Shown in pieces: positions 46,101-56,074 of a stretch of DNA of 64,000 bases. Below the pieces are notes generated by a model. The model saw only the letters and a program-made list of their open reading frames with translations. It did not search any database and was not told where the DNA came from. Positions within the stretch are counted from its first letter, which is position 1. Every line of letters starts with the position of its first letter. The position numbers and the translations under genes were made by a program. The stretch comes from Maylandia zebra (taxonomy: Eukaryota; Chordata; Actinopteri; Cichliformes; Cichlidae), in NCBI RefSeq assembly GCF_041146795.1, contig NC_135179.1, positions 9,335,547 through 9,399,546 on the forward strand. The letters are read 5' to 3'.

Positions 46101-46799
46101 TAAAATAGGAATTAATTTAATCATTCTTAAGTTTATAATTGCTCTGTAAAGCAGAGGTGTCATACTCACTTTTTTTCATGGGCCCAATCTGATCTCAAGT
46201 GGGCCAGACCAGTAAAACTATTGCATAATAGCCTGTATGAAAAACACCCCTTTAAATGTCTCCTCTCTTTTATAAGTGCAAAGAACTACAAGCAGCTTCT
46301 TCAAATGTTCATTTTTTCACATTCGATGAACCATCAATTGTAAAATGAAGGTGTAATTAAGATAAATACGTAAAAACAAATGAATTTCAACACATCCATT
46401 TTACTATATTTGGCAGGTCCAACCGTCATTACATGTACATTACAATTCACAGATCACAGTGGATCTAAAATAGGCACAAAACTCTTACATGTCCAGTTTT
46501 TGTAAATAGACAAAAAAAAAATAGCATTTTATGCATTTACAATTGTAAAAATTTGGCTATATCTAAAAATACTTCCACTATTTTGCATACATGATTTCTC
46601 CTGTGTAGTAATGCTGGCATCACGTCGCCAGACCAAGAACTGCAGTGCATTTTATTGAAATAAAGAGAGTAATTAATGTCTTTGCAAAGCTATCCGGTGG
46701 GTGGAATTGGACCCTCTAGTTGGCTGCTTTTGGTCCTCGGGCCACATGTTTAACAACCCTACTGTAAAAAGCATTTGGGTTACAGTTTTTAGAAGCAAG

Positions 46800-46863
<64 letters not shown>

Positions 46864-46923
46864 ATGTTATATATTTGAATGCAGTGCGATATAGTAGGAG
46901 CAAAGACCTAACATAAGCAGCCG

Positions 46924-47015
<92 letters not shown>

Positions 47016-47705
47016 CGATGTATAGGCACACACGTACACCAAACAATCGTATGAAGTGTGTGTTGCAGGAACAAGCCTGTGGCCTACTATGGAAGCCTCC
47101 TCTACAACCACAGGTAGAAATGATACAAATGTAGCCTCGGCCGATTATTGCACTTATCACAGTTTAGTGGCTCAGACGAAACAATGTTGCAACCATCAAC
47201 ACAGCGCCATGCTATCTAGAAAACACACCGAGATGGATGTTATATATTTGAATGCAGTGCGATATAGTAGGAGCAAAGACCTAACATAAGCAGCCGTTAC
47301 ATTTTCCTGTCTGCTGTGTCAAATGTGCCACAAATAGTCGCCAGCCTAGGCTTAATAAGCGTGTATTTTTGTTTCGAAAACTCATTTGCACAGGCCTAGT
47401 TGCTAATAAGAGTGTAGGCTATGTCGAGAAGGGATAAGAAATATCTGGGCCACAAGCTGCAGGCTACTGTCAGCCCTGGGGTATTGCACAGAGAGCGCGA
47501 CAGGGAGCCAAAAGTGGGTGAGAAAAGCGTTTCCTTCTCGCCACAGCTCTACGTTTTTTCGACCGTTCACTCAAAGCGGAACGCTCGCTACGAGCGAGAA
47601 CCTGTCAAAACTGAGCTATATTCGACACATTAAAGCACAGGCCTGTCCACTGGTGTGTTCACCAGTCGGCGGAGGTTGAAAATAAGAGTCGTTGCTGCTT
47701 ACCAT
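19192..47705 (-). CDS. ppp3r1: Calcineurin subunit B type 1
   Basis: Six coding exons give 170 aa, the family length: 47703-47705 (ATG only), 33360-33399, 22601-22777, 21347-21406, 20762-20946 and 19192-19239. Every splice is GT-AG and in phase. The protein starts [15 protein letters not shown], so Gly2 can be N-myristoylated. Four EF-hand loops follow: [36 protein letters not shown] and [12 protein letters not shown]. It ends [10 protein letters not shown]. From memory I see no difference from the human protein. It is the calcium-binding regulatory subunit of the phosphatase calcineurin, paired with the PPP3C catalytic chains and acting on NFAT and others. Introns 1 and 2 are about 14.3 and 10.6 kb. 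Which teleost duplicate (a or b) this is cannot be told here. Confidence 0.98.
19240..20761 (-). other. ppp3r1 intron 5, contains an L2 LINE fragment
   Basis: Intron of 1,522 bp. About 19340-19590 derives from an L2 3' end; the rest is AT-rich and unrecognised. Confidence 0.6.
19340..19590 (-). mobile_element. L2-type LINE 3' fragment (old)
   Basis: Reads as the antisense of the teleost L2 3' end: AAAGTGCCAATTCACAACAA near 19347-19366, then a block around 19505-19570 matching the region of the better copy at 41.0-41.3 kb (GGAAGAACTCCCTTTTACCAGGAAGAG-like). It is diverged and interrupted. Confidence 0.7.
20947..21346 (-). other. ppp3r1 intron 4, no recognisable content
   Basis: Intron of 400 bp. 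A + strand frame across exon 5 and this intron is an antisense shadow. Confidence 0.5.
21407..22600 (-). other. ppp3r1 intron 3, contains a hairpin
   Basis: Intron of 1,194 bp. The only structure found is the near-perfect inverted repeat at 22154-22209. Confidence 0.55.
22154..22209. repeat. Near-perfect hairpin, 27-bp arms, 2-bp loop
   Basis: Arms 22154-22180 and 22183-22209 are reverse complements with one mismatch, separated by CA. No transposon flanks are visible. Confidence 0.9.
26295..26400 (+). mobile_element. Tc1-like transposase C-terminal remnant
   Basis: Translates as [15 protein letters not shown], then [11 protein letters not shown] and a stop, matching the C-terminus of a common teleost Tc1 transposase (LQQLRDA... 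ESMP... [10 protein letters not shown]). The segment between LQQL and ESMP is shortened by an internal deletion. It is probably the same family as the 48.2-kb remnant. Confidence 0.7.
32144..32176. repeat. Perfect hairpin, 16-bp arms, 1-bp loop
   Basis: Arms AAAAATATTCAAAATG (32144-32159) and its exact reverse complement (32161-32176) surround a single T. Confidence 0.9.
34254..35715 (-). mobile_element. 5'-truncated LINE (Rex1/CR1-L2 group) with open RT frame
   Basis: The open frame runs from about 35700 down to 34553 without a stop, at least 372 codons. It starts inside the reverse transcriptase: motif A ([17 protein letters not shown]), motif B ([20 protein letters not shown]), motif C (YYADDIQLY) and the C-terminal region ([45 protein letters not shown]), ending [10 protein letters not shown] 3' UTR of about 300 bp ends in AATAAAG plus a (TTG)n tail, seen as (AAC)n at 34254-34272 on the + strand. 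The endonuclease and early RT are missing, so it cannot move alone. The clade is inferred from motifs only. Confidence 0.9.
35856..35904. repeat. Hairpin, 18-bp arms
   Basis: Arms 35856-35873 (GGCTTTATATATTTGAAC) and 35887-35904 are reverse complements with one mismatch, with a 13-bp loop. It lies about 140 bp from the LINE's 5' end. Confidence 0.85.
38325..38360 (-). mobile_element. Possible LINE/SINE tail remnant
   Basis: GATACTTTATTGATCCTGTAGGGAAA-like sequence; its reverse complement resembles the GGGATCAATAAAGTAT tails of some teleost retroelements. Nothing more of the element is recognised. Confidence 0.35.
41020..41313 (+). mobile_element. L2-type LINE 3' end, well preserved
   Basis: A 5'-truncated copy with the known teleost L2 3' UTR: CACCCCAACCGGTCGGAGCA, GGTTTCTTCCTGTTAAAAGG, GAAGCGCCTTGAGGCGAC, then GGCGCTATATAAATAAAATT and an ATTGA repeat tail. 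It is the clearest of three copies of this family in the window (others near 19.4 and 49.0 kb). Confidence 0.85.
46152..46761. mobile_element. Non-autonomous hAT-like element (about 610 bp)
   Basis: It starts CAGAGGTGTCATACTCA and ends TGTTTAACAACCCTA, imperfect inverted ends of a common teleost hAT-like family (CAGAGGTGTCAAACTCA type). The flanking 8-mers CTGTAAAG (46144-46151) and CTGTAAAA (46762-46769) match at 7 of 8 positions, as an aged hAT target-site duplication. No transposase frame is present. Confidence 0.75.
46802..46860. repeat. (TA)n microsatellite, array 1
   Basis: About 29 AT/TA units just left of the first copy of the 67-bp duplicated unit. Confidence 0.95.
46860..46926. repeat. 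67-bp duplicated unit, copy 1
   Basis: Identical over 67 bp to 47233-47299, same orientation. This copy lies between two TA arrays. Confidence 0.95.
46925..47011. repeat. (TA)n microsatellite, array 2
   Basis: About 43 TA units directly after copy 1 of the 67-bp unit. Confidence 0.95.
47233..47299. repeat. 67-bp duplicated unit, copy 2
   Basis: Second perfect copy, 373 bp from the first. It begins ATGGATGTTATATATTTGAA and ends GCAGCCGTTA. It is not next to a TA array. Confidence 0.95.
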
Positions 47706-48060
47706 CTTGCAGGTCGGATGATGAAATCCAAGCGATGTGAACGGAAAAGGAGGTTACAACAGCAGAAGTCAGCAGGCCGCCGAGCTGTGGCGAGAAATAC
47801 AAGAAAAATACGCTGTAGGTGCTCTCGGCTCTCGTCCTGGCTTTACACCCAGGTTCAGGATCTCTTAACCGTTTCTCTCTCCTTCACCGAGGCTTTCACT
47901 GCAGTGGCTGAAGGGAGGGAGACCCGCTGGGAGGGGACAGTAAGCGGAGGAGGAGGTTCGGTTTGACAAGCAGGCGGTGGCGGAGGGGAGGAGAGAAGCG
48001 TCGAAGGGGGGGAGGTGCAGCAGTACTGTACATCCGGGAACTGCTGGGTCTATCGATTTA
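47706..48060 (-). promoter_or_regulatory. ppp3r1 first exon 5' UTR and promoter region
   Basis: CpG- and GC-richer stretch directly upstream of the ppp3r1 ATG (47705), in an AT-rich neighbourhood. On the + strand, 47930-48025 has several runs of three or more G. The transcription start is not determinable. A Tc1 remnant begins within 150 bp further upstream. Confidence 0.6.
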
Positions 48061-48204
48061 TTTATTTATTTGTATTCCTGCTTCGAGTACAAGTTTGTGC
48101 ACGTGCTCCCCCAACTGGCTTTATGACTGTACTACAAGAAGTGGCCAATCTAGCCTTCGTCTCCTGAACCTCAGTATATCCAAGTTTTACATGGAGTTCA
48201 TTTT

Positions 48205-48720
48205 TGCTATAATGCCCTAAAGTGCTTGAATTATTCCTCGGCGATTGTGTTCCATATTGACACGGTAGCTTCACACAGTTGCTGCAGATTCACCTACTGA
48301 ATCTCCTTGATATGCACCTGCTGTTTCACCACTTGCCAAATGTGCAATACTGGATTGAGAGCTGGTGAGTGTGAAGACCAGATAAGCATACCAAACTTAA
48401 TTTCACATTAAAAAAAATAGTCTGAGGTGATTTTACCTTTGTGACATGGTACATTATCATGCTGGAAGCAGCAAGATGTCAAAAGATGGGTACACTGTAG
48501 TCATAAAGGGATGGACATGGTCAGCAGTAATACTCAGGTAGAGTGTGGTGTTTAAATAAGGCTTAGTGGTCCTACGGAGCCCAAGGTATCCCAAGAAAAT
48601 ACCCCCTCACATTTACACCACCAATAGTCTGAACCACTTATACAAGACAGAATGGGTCTATGATTTCATGTTGTTTATGCAAAATTCTTCTTTTTGACAA
48701 TGTGCTTGTTTCTAGATTGT
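48205..48720 (-). pseudogene. Decayed Tc1-like transposase upstream of ppp3r1
   Basis: On the - strand the text reads as a Tc1 transposase C-terminal half: FQHDNVPCHKGKI (consensus QQDNAPCH), SPALNPVLHIW (consensus SPDLNPIEHLW) and LQQLCEATVSIWN. The third acidic catalytic residue (E of PIEHLW) is replaced by L. Stops and frameshifts are present. It cannot encode an active enzyme. No terminal repeats were found. Confidence 0.8.
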
Positions 48721-48919
48721 CTTATCCTTGTATTTATCCCCAAACGCCTTAATAAATCACCTATAAACATGACCCAAACAACAGCAATATGTTTTGTGCG
48801 AGTATGCACATAATGTGATTCTGCAGTATGGTTTCCTTTGTGTCAGCCATTTTCTTCTGTACTATACTTTTTTCGGAGGATGTGCATGGATTCTTTGTTT
48901 GTTCCTAATTCCATTCCAT

Positions 48920-49090
48920 TTTTTAAAAATGTATACAGCGCCAATTCACGACAACATTCACCTCAAGGTCTATTATATTGTAAGGTAAAGACCCTACAGT
49001 TTTAGAAAGAAACTCCAATAATAACACAAACTTCTATGACGAAGCACTTAGTGACAGTGGGAAAAACACACTGAAAGTGAAAAGAGAAGA
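48920..49090 (-). mobile_element. L2-type LINE 3' fragment
   Basis: Antisense L2 tail: ACAGCGCCAATTCACGACAA, CACCTCAAGGTCTATTATAT, and a GAAGCACTTAGTGACAGTGG block near 49040-49060 matching the 41.2-kb copy (AAAGTGCTTG reversed). Confidence 0.75.
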
Positions 49091-49172
49091 TTGGAGAAGA
49101 AATGCTCCGTCCATTAAGCAAAGCCCCCCCGCTCCCCACCAGCAACATAAGCTTATTGCTGCATAACAAAGT

Positions 49173-49178
49173 TTTATT
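49173..49178 (-). promoter_or_regulatory. Candidate poly(A) signal of cnrip1
   Basis: AATAAA on the - strand, about 1.45 kb after the cnrip1 stop. Other hexamers nearer the stop cannot be excluded. Confidence 0.35.
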
Positions 49179-50628
49179 CCTAATCTTAAACATAGCACAG
49201 AATGAGTGTGCCACGCAAAAAGATTTTTCATTTTAATGTCTACAATGTAAACAGTCAACACTATCACAAAAAAGGTCAGAACAATACTGAATATAAACTT
49301 CACCACAGAAAAATTTTAACATCACATTTGACACCAATTTCTTGCATAGGTAAGTAAAGTATTTAATTGAAAATAGTTGTCATTTCTACAAAGTACACAC
49401 AGTAACGTAAAAACATTTCACATGGTCCACTCACTGTACAAAAATACATTTTTTAAAATATCATATATTTACCACATTAAATAGAACAAAATGGTCCAAA
49501 TATTCCAAATAAATTATTTGTCTTTATGCACAAATATCCGTGGCAAGGACCACTGTTAGAGGTAGAGAGAATAAACATACACTAGACAGGGGCACAACTT
49601 CACCCAAATCCAAAACTCCTATTTGCCACACTGTATTACACAAATGATAAAACACAGTGATCCACAACACTACCCTGAGGGTTTCATTCCAAAATTGGGA
49701 CTATTTTAAAAATCACTCGAAGTGTGACAGCAAAGTTTCGATAATTTCATGGTTGCTGACTCACAAGACTCACAAGTGCAATCCATTGCAAAATGATATG
49801 GGCTGAAAACATTTATCAAACAAGACAGTTATGATTTTGGGTAACAACAACTAACCAAAGTTTGCATAGAAGCAGTCAATAATGACTTAAAATGGCAACA
49901 GCACCAACAAAACAGCTGTTTGGATAATAAGAACAGCCTTCAGCCTTGGCACAGCATAAATGAAGCTGAATTCAATTGAACCGAACTGAATTCTAAATTT
50001 ATATTACAGTGACAGAAACAGTTGTTTTGATTCTTGTATAAATTACTGCACTTGTTAAATCAGACAGAGAATGATGTAATTCATTTTTAGGCATGTCTGA
50101 AGAATTTCTTTAACCACACTAGAATGCTCTGTGTTTCCTTTTGTGGAAAGTTTGGATTTTGAAATGAAACTCTCTGTAGACGTTCAGTAGCTTCAAAGTA
50201 CATGCACGTCTGTACAAGCACCATATGTAAACAGATACTGTAACTAAACACACAGGCACTCTCACACACATACACCAATGTACATACATGTAACTCTTGT
50301 CACACTTGGGGTTTACCAGATGTCACAAAAAAACTGCATGTGAAAAAAAATATTTGCCTCATAAAACTTCATTTAATTTTAGCCTCAATAAATGCGAAAA
50401 GACTGGAAACATCACTGCATTTTATATTTCAAACCATTAGAAATGAATTAGCAGGAGCCTGAACACATTCTTGAGGGCATAATGGAGGGAAATCCTGCAT
50501 TTTCTCTTCAAATACCTTTAGTTTTTCCGATATTGGCAGATTGCAGACAGACAGAAAACAGAGTAAAACCACAGAATTGTCTTCATTTCAAAACAACATG
50601 CAGATGATTTAAAAAATCTTTCAGACCA
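49179..50628 (-). other. cnrip1 3' UTR (inferred) and flank
   Basis: AT-rich, with no supported frame or repeat. It is taken as 3' UTR because it lies between the stop and the nearest convincing AATAAA; the length is uncertain. Confidence 0.4.
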
Positions 50629-53600
50629 TCACACAAACATCTCCTTGTTGACCCACATGAGCGTACGCGTGTCGTTGGGTTTGCATTCGTATTCAATGCT
50701 GTTGAAGCTGTTTCCCCACTGGCAGTGATCCCTCTTGTTGTAGTTGTAGTACTTCACCTGCCACACCGTTTCAAACATTCCCGCCTCTGTGAACTGAAGC
50801 AGAAGCAGATGTACCACTGTGTGCATACACTGGCGCACACAATGATGTAGAGCACATGCAGTGTGGTAGACTGGAACATGCATGGGTACTCTCTCTATAA
50901 AGGCACAGACTCCTGTTGCATCATGTGTAAAATCATTTGAAGATGCAGTGAAAAGGGAGCATACTGACAGCACAGATGGATGCACACACAGGCACACGCA
51001 CACGCACACACACACACACTTCCAAACACACACACCAGATCATCCCATAGGCCTCAGCGTGTGAACTCAACAGATGGGTCACACATATAAATGTATGTAG
51101 ACACAAATAACACAGTATTTCATAATGTATTTATATTTCATTTTACTGCCAGAAAACCAGAAACTTTAAATTTATTAATATATATTAATGTATTTTCATG
51201 TAAAATCTTAGCATTAGGTGTTCTCATTGCCATAAAAATCTATGTAGTGCTGCTTGCTGAAAGAAAAATGTACCATCTTCAATGATGTCACACTTTCTAA
51301 AATGGAACTTGAGCAAGGAAAGCGGAGGATGCTGGAGAAGCTGCGATTAAAGATACAAAGTGAATCTTCAGGGAAGTGTTTTTATCCATGGTGCATGAAA
51401 AGCTGTGACTGAGTGGGCAGTGCATGTGATAAAATATATACATGGGGTGCTGACGGTTCTTTAAGTTATCACTTTAACCTGTTAAGTTAAACTGTCTTAA
51501 CTTGGCAAAGGCTAAGGCCGATTAACTTCTTATTTGCCAGCATAAAAACTATTTGTTTGACAGCACTCACTGGATATTCAAAACAATGGGATAGTCCATG
51601 GAGCTCACTGAAGTCTAAGAAAGAAGGTCTTCTTGAGATTTGCGATTCCATTTGAGAGTCCAAGATCACCTGTTGAAACAATTCTATATATTAAAACTTA
51701 GTTGGATTTGTCACTACTTTGCCAATACCCAAAACTGTCACCCTGAGATGAGAGGAAGTTGACTGAGATGTTCAGGAACTACTACCAAGGCTCAAGCCTG
51801 CCATGAACTGCAAACTGCTGGAAAACCAGCATCACTGTTCACAGTGAAAAGTTTTATGTCACTGTGGAGCGAGATGGTACAGACCTGCCCCTTGAAATTT
51901 AATTGAAAATCCAACACCTTCAGCCTATATGGACAAGCGGATTGCCTTCTGGAAAAAAGTTTTTGATAGGACAAAATAAAGATTGAGCTACTTTGGCCGC
52001 AGTGAGAAGAGGTATGTTCTGAGGAATAAAGATGAGGATTTCAAACCTAAGAACACTGTAGCAACCGTCAAACACAGTGGTGGTAACATCATGATCTGGG
52101 GGCCGTTTGCTGCCATTATTACTGGTACATTGCACAAAATTGATGGAATAAAGAAGGAGGAGACCTGCTTCCAAATTCTTCAACCTTGCCTCAAATCAAC
52201 AGCTAGATGGTTGAAACTTAGACAGAGTTGGGTGTTCCAGCAGGACAATAACTGGAAACACACATCAAAGCTCAGTCCATGTCAGCAAACAAACCAGTTT
52301 AAATGAACTCTACCAACTCTGTCACAAACAGTGGTCAAATATCCAGCCATAATAATGCCAGGATCTTGTTTATGGCTACCAAAATTGAGATAGATCTTGG
52401 TGGAGAGTGGCCGAGCTAAGATCTTGTGGGACTTCCAGATACAGACGTACAAAATGGTGGTGGCAAACCAACCAGACATAGTGGTGGTAGACAAGCAGAA
52501 AGCAGAAGAAGATGGCCATAGTGATAGGTGTAGCGATACAGAATAACAGCAACATCAGGAAGAAGGAACACAAGAAACTTGAGAAGTACCAAGGGCTCAG
52601 AGAAGAGCTCGAGAAGATGTGGAGGGTGAAGGTAACAGTGGTCCTAGTGGTAATCGGAGCACTAGGTGCAGTGACTCCCAAGCTAGGTGAGTGGCTCCAG
52701 CAGATCCCAGGAACAACATCCAAGATCTCTGTCCAGAAGAGCGCAGTAAGGAACAGCTAAGATACTGCGCAGGACCCTCAAGCTCCCAGGCCTCTGGTAG
52801 AGGACACAAGAGAAGAATTTATATATATACTTTTGACTCTGTGTGGATTACAGAAAATATAAATAAATTCAAACTTATAATAATAATAATAATACATTTT
52901 ATTTGAAAGCGCCTTTCAGAACACTTAAGGACACTGTACACAGCACAACACATAAAACAAATTTAAAATAGCAGAGTAGAAAGGTTATGTGGGATAAGCA
53001 AATTTGAACAAGTGAGTTTTGAGTCTAGACTTAAAGAGAGAAGAAAGTGATATTTCCTTAATCAGGAAGTAGGGAATTCCAGAGTCGAGGAGCAGACCAA
53101 CTGAAAGCCCTGCTCCCCATGGTGGAAAGATGGGCAAGACGGGGAGAGGGGACAGAGAGAGAAAGAGAAGAAGAAGATCTGAGACACCGAGATGGGATGG
53201 TGATCTGAACCAAATCAGAGAGATATGGAAGGGAGAGATGATGAATTGCCTTAAGCGTATACAAAAGTATTTTGAAATTGATGCGATATTTGACCAGGAG
53301 CCAATGAAGCTGCTGCAGGACAAGAGTGATGTGATGGATAGAAGGGGTCCTGGTGATAATATGGGCAGCAGAGTTCTGGATGCGTTGGAGCTTGTGGATG
53401 GATTTTAGAGTAAGACCGAAAAGAAGTAAATTACAGTAATCGATGGCTATTAACAAGAATGGCAGTGGCATGTGGAGTGAGAAAAGGACAGAGATGATTA
53501 AACTTGTGCATCTAATTGTTGTTTTTTTGAAGTCATTAAAGACATATGCTTTACAATCAATCCACCCTGGAAAAAGTAATTAAAAGTTCAAAATTAACAT

Positions 53601-55990
53601 GACATTCATGACCATGATGAATATATATAGCCTTCTGATCACAACAGTAATATTACACAAATACTGAGATATGATATAAATATATAATATATAAGTTGTG
53701 AATATGCTTAAATGTAGGTGTAAATATAAAAGTAGTCTTAGGTACTCCTACGCTCATAAAATACTGTATCAGGCTATCACAAATCAATGGACCGGTGATG
53801 CAGCTGTGCCACACATCACCGATTAAAATCACTTTAACATAATGTTTCTTTTTGATTAAATGCCTCAACTCCTCACATGTCATGTTTCTCCCTCAGGCAT
53901 AAGAGGACCTAAGACTTGAGAACGCAAGGAAAGGAATCAAGGACATACCAGCTGAGACTCACTGTATATCATGAGGTTGCTTTCCCTCCATTGTGATTGT
54001 CTTTCCTTCTTTAATTAGTCTTGTCTATTCAATTACTCTCTGCACACCCACACACCCACACACACATGAATATGTATGTCCTGTGTAAATTGTCAGTCCA
54101 TCTGTATTCTTGGATTCCTGATTTCTCCGTTTGGCTTATTGTGAGTTTGAATCAGCTTAGCATTAAACTGGGATTTTGGTGTATTCCTGCCTCATGTGTC
54201 CTTCATCTGGGTCCTCATTTGCATAAAACATAGTAGAAAGTTTGACAGAATTACTTCTATTAGTTCAGTGTTAAGTTCCAATCTTAATCCAAGTGTATTA
54301 ACAAACTCTGTTAACACACAACTGACCGCAGTCACTGTTAACCTTTTTGGGTTTATTTCTTAGCCACCTGTGTTAGAACATTAGAGACATTTCTGGGTTT
54401 CGCAAAGCTGATTAAGAATAAAACATCACCATGGGCTCCAGGAAATTCAATACTTGATATTTTTACTGTTCACTGGAAGACAGAGCAGAGTTGAAACCCT
54501 AAATAGGTTATATTTCCACCCTCGAAACATTCATCATCTACCTGGTAACCTTGGATAAAAAAATGAGGCTATCAAGATACTCTGTAACCATAGAAACACT
54601 GCCAGAACCAGAACCATGACAACATAAACAGGCATGGTAAGACCATCACTTGACATTAATCTCAGGATTATAAGAACATTATGAAACACAGATATAGATA
54701 AGGTGAAGTGGCTGAACACAGATGAGATCACTTGGTGATTAAAGGGCTGGTGAAGACCAAATCTTTCTATCAGCAGGTTTTGATTTTAATCTGTCTCCAT
54801 CCCATTTATTCCTATTTTCAGTAAAAATGTGTGCCACAGTTATTATTATGTTGAAGTAATTGTAAGATATGACACAACAAAGCTGGTGGAGGATCTAGAG
54901 ATATATTAAGAAGACCAGGTAAGTAGTCTAAATGCATCCAGATTAAGAATAAATAGATGATCTGGTTATTTCTGGAGCCAAAAAGGGCCTTGGTTGCTAC
55001 AATGAAAAACACAAAACACTACCATGTTTAACGTCTTAAAATGAGTGGAACTGTAAACATGACTTGCAAAACTGATAAAAAGTCAATCAAGAGAACCAAA
55101 ATCCAAATTGAAGATACATGAATGATAAAACCATCGTTAAAGAATTAGAATTTTTTTTAAAGAGCTTACTGGGAACAGGGAAGCTCTTCATCAGGTTTCT
55201 TTACCAGCTCATATCAAAACATAATTCCTAAACACACGAGAACAGTTCTTCCACCTCTGTGCTGTGCACAGTGTATCCATACCTGTATGCTGACCTGAAC
55301 TGGTTGCCTCTCTCCACTTTTGGTATGTGCCACACCTTCTGTCTCGTACAGGCCAGTATAGACCACAGACTGTGGGTCTTTAGACTGCTGCTCCAGGGGG
55401 AAGGTCACCCCACCCACGCTCATTGACCTGCATTGACCAGATCACACAGCAAAAATAGAATCATCACAAAACAGCAAAGGTATGAAATGCATGAATGAAA
55501 ATAGTTTTACACAAAGAGGGAGGGAGAGAGAAAATCAGAGGAAGAGGAAGAGAGAGAGAGAGAGAGAGAGAGAGCCTTGTGTTGACAAATCAGTTGGTGA
55601 AATAGGGCTACAGCTGGGCTTCACTGGCTTGCCCCACATTCAGTTCAACACCACCTATGCATCACTGCGTGTGTGACCTAGTTTTATATTGGAGTGCTCC
55701 TTCAGTGATGTTTTTACATCCTGGTAGTTAAATATCCGACGCTAATCCTTATTGGGAGATGCGAGTACGACAACTCACATTACATAATCATGAATTGTAG
55801 GCAAATCCCAGGAGGGCGGTGCCACAAAGCCCAAACACTGGAGTCCTAATCTGCGGGGGATTTGACGTGCAGCCAGTTGGGGTTTATGCTGCCTTTATGT
55901 GCTCCACGTAAAATCCAACTTTTGAACGTTGAACTTGGAAACAGTCTCTTTACCCCGTTGAGCGCTCCAGCAAGGCTTGCTTCTAATTCA

Positions 55991-56074
<84 letters not shown>

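Larger units (their letters stand above)
33400..47702 (-). other. ppp3r1 intron 1 (14.3 kb)
   Basis: Holds the LINE at 34254-35715, a hairpin (35856-35904), a possible LINE tail (38325-38360), an L2 tail (about 41020-41313), a hAT element (46152-46761), paired TA arrays and a 67-bp duplication (46.8-47.3 kb). The remainder, including 36-38 kb and 42-46 kb, has no recognised feature. Around 43.73-44.10 kb the sequence is less AT-rich than its surroundings but has no supported frame. Confidence 0.55.
50794..55282 (-). other. cnrip1 intron 2, transposon-rich
   Basis: Intron of 4.5 kb. It holds a CA tract (about 50980-51035), a Tc1 remnant, an R4/Rex6-like LINE fragment and another LINE fragment (51.7-53.5 kb). 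The part from 53.5 to 55.28 kb is AT-rich with no recognised element. Confidence 0.6.

Noticed and set aside
46673-47160. Ile-Tyr repeat frames
   Set aside because: Translations of the TA arrays.
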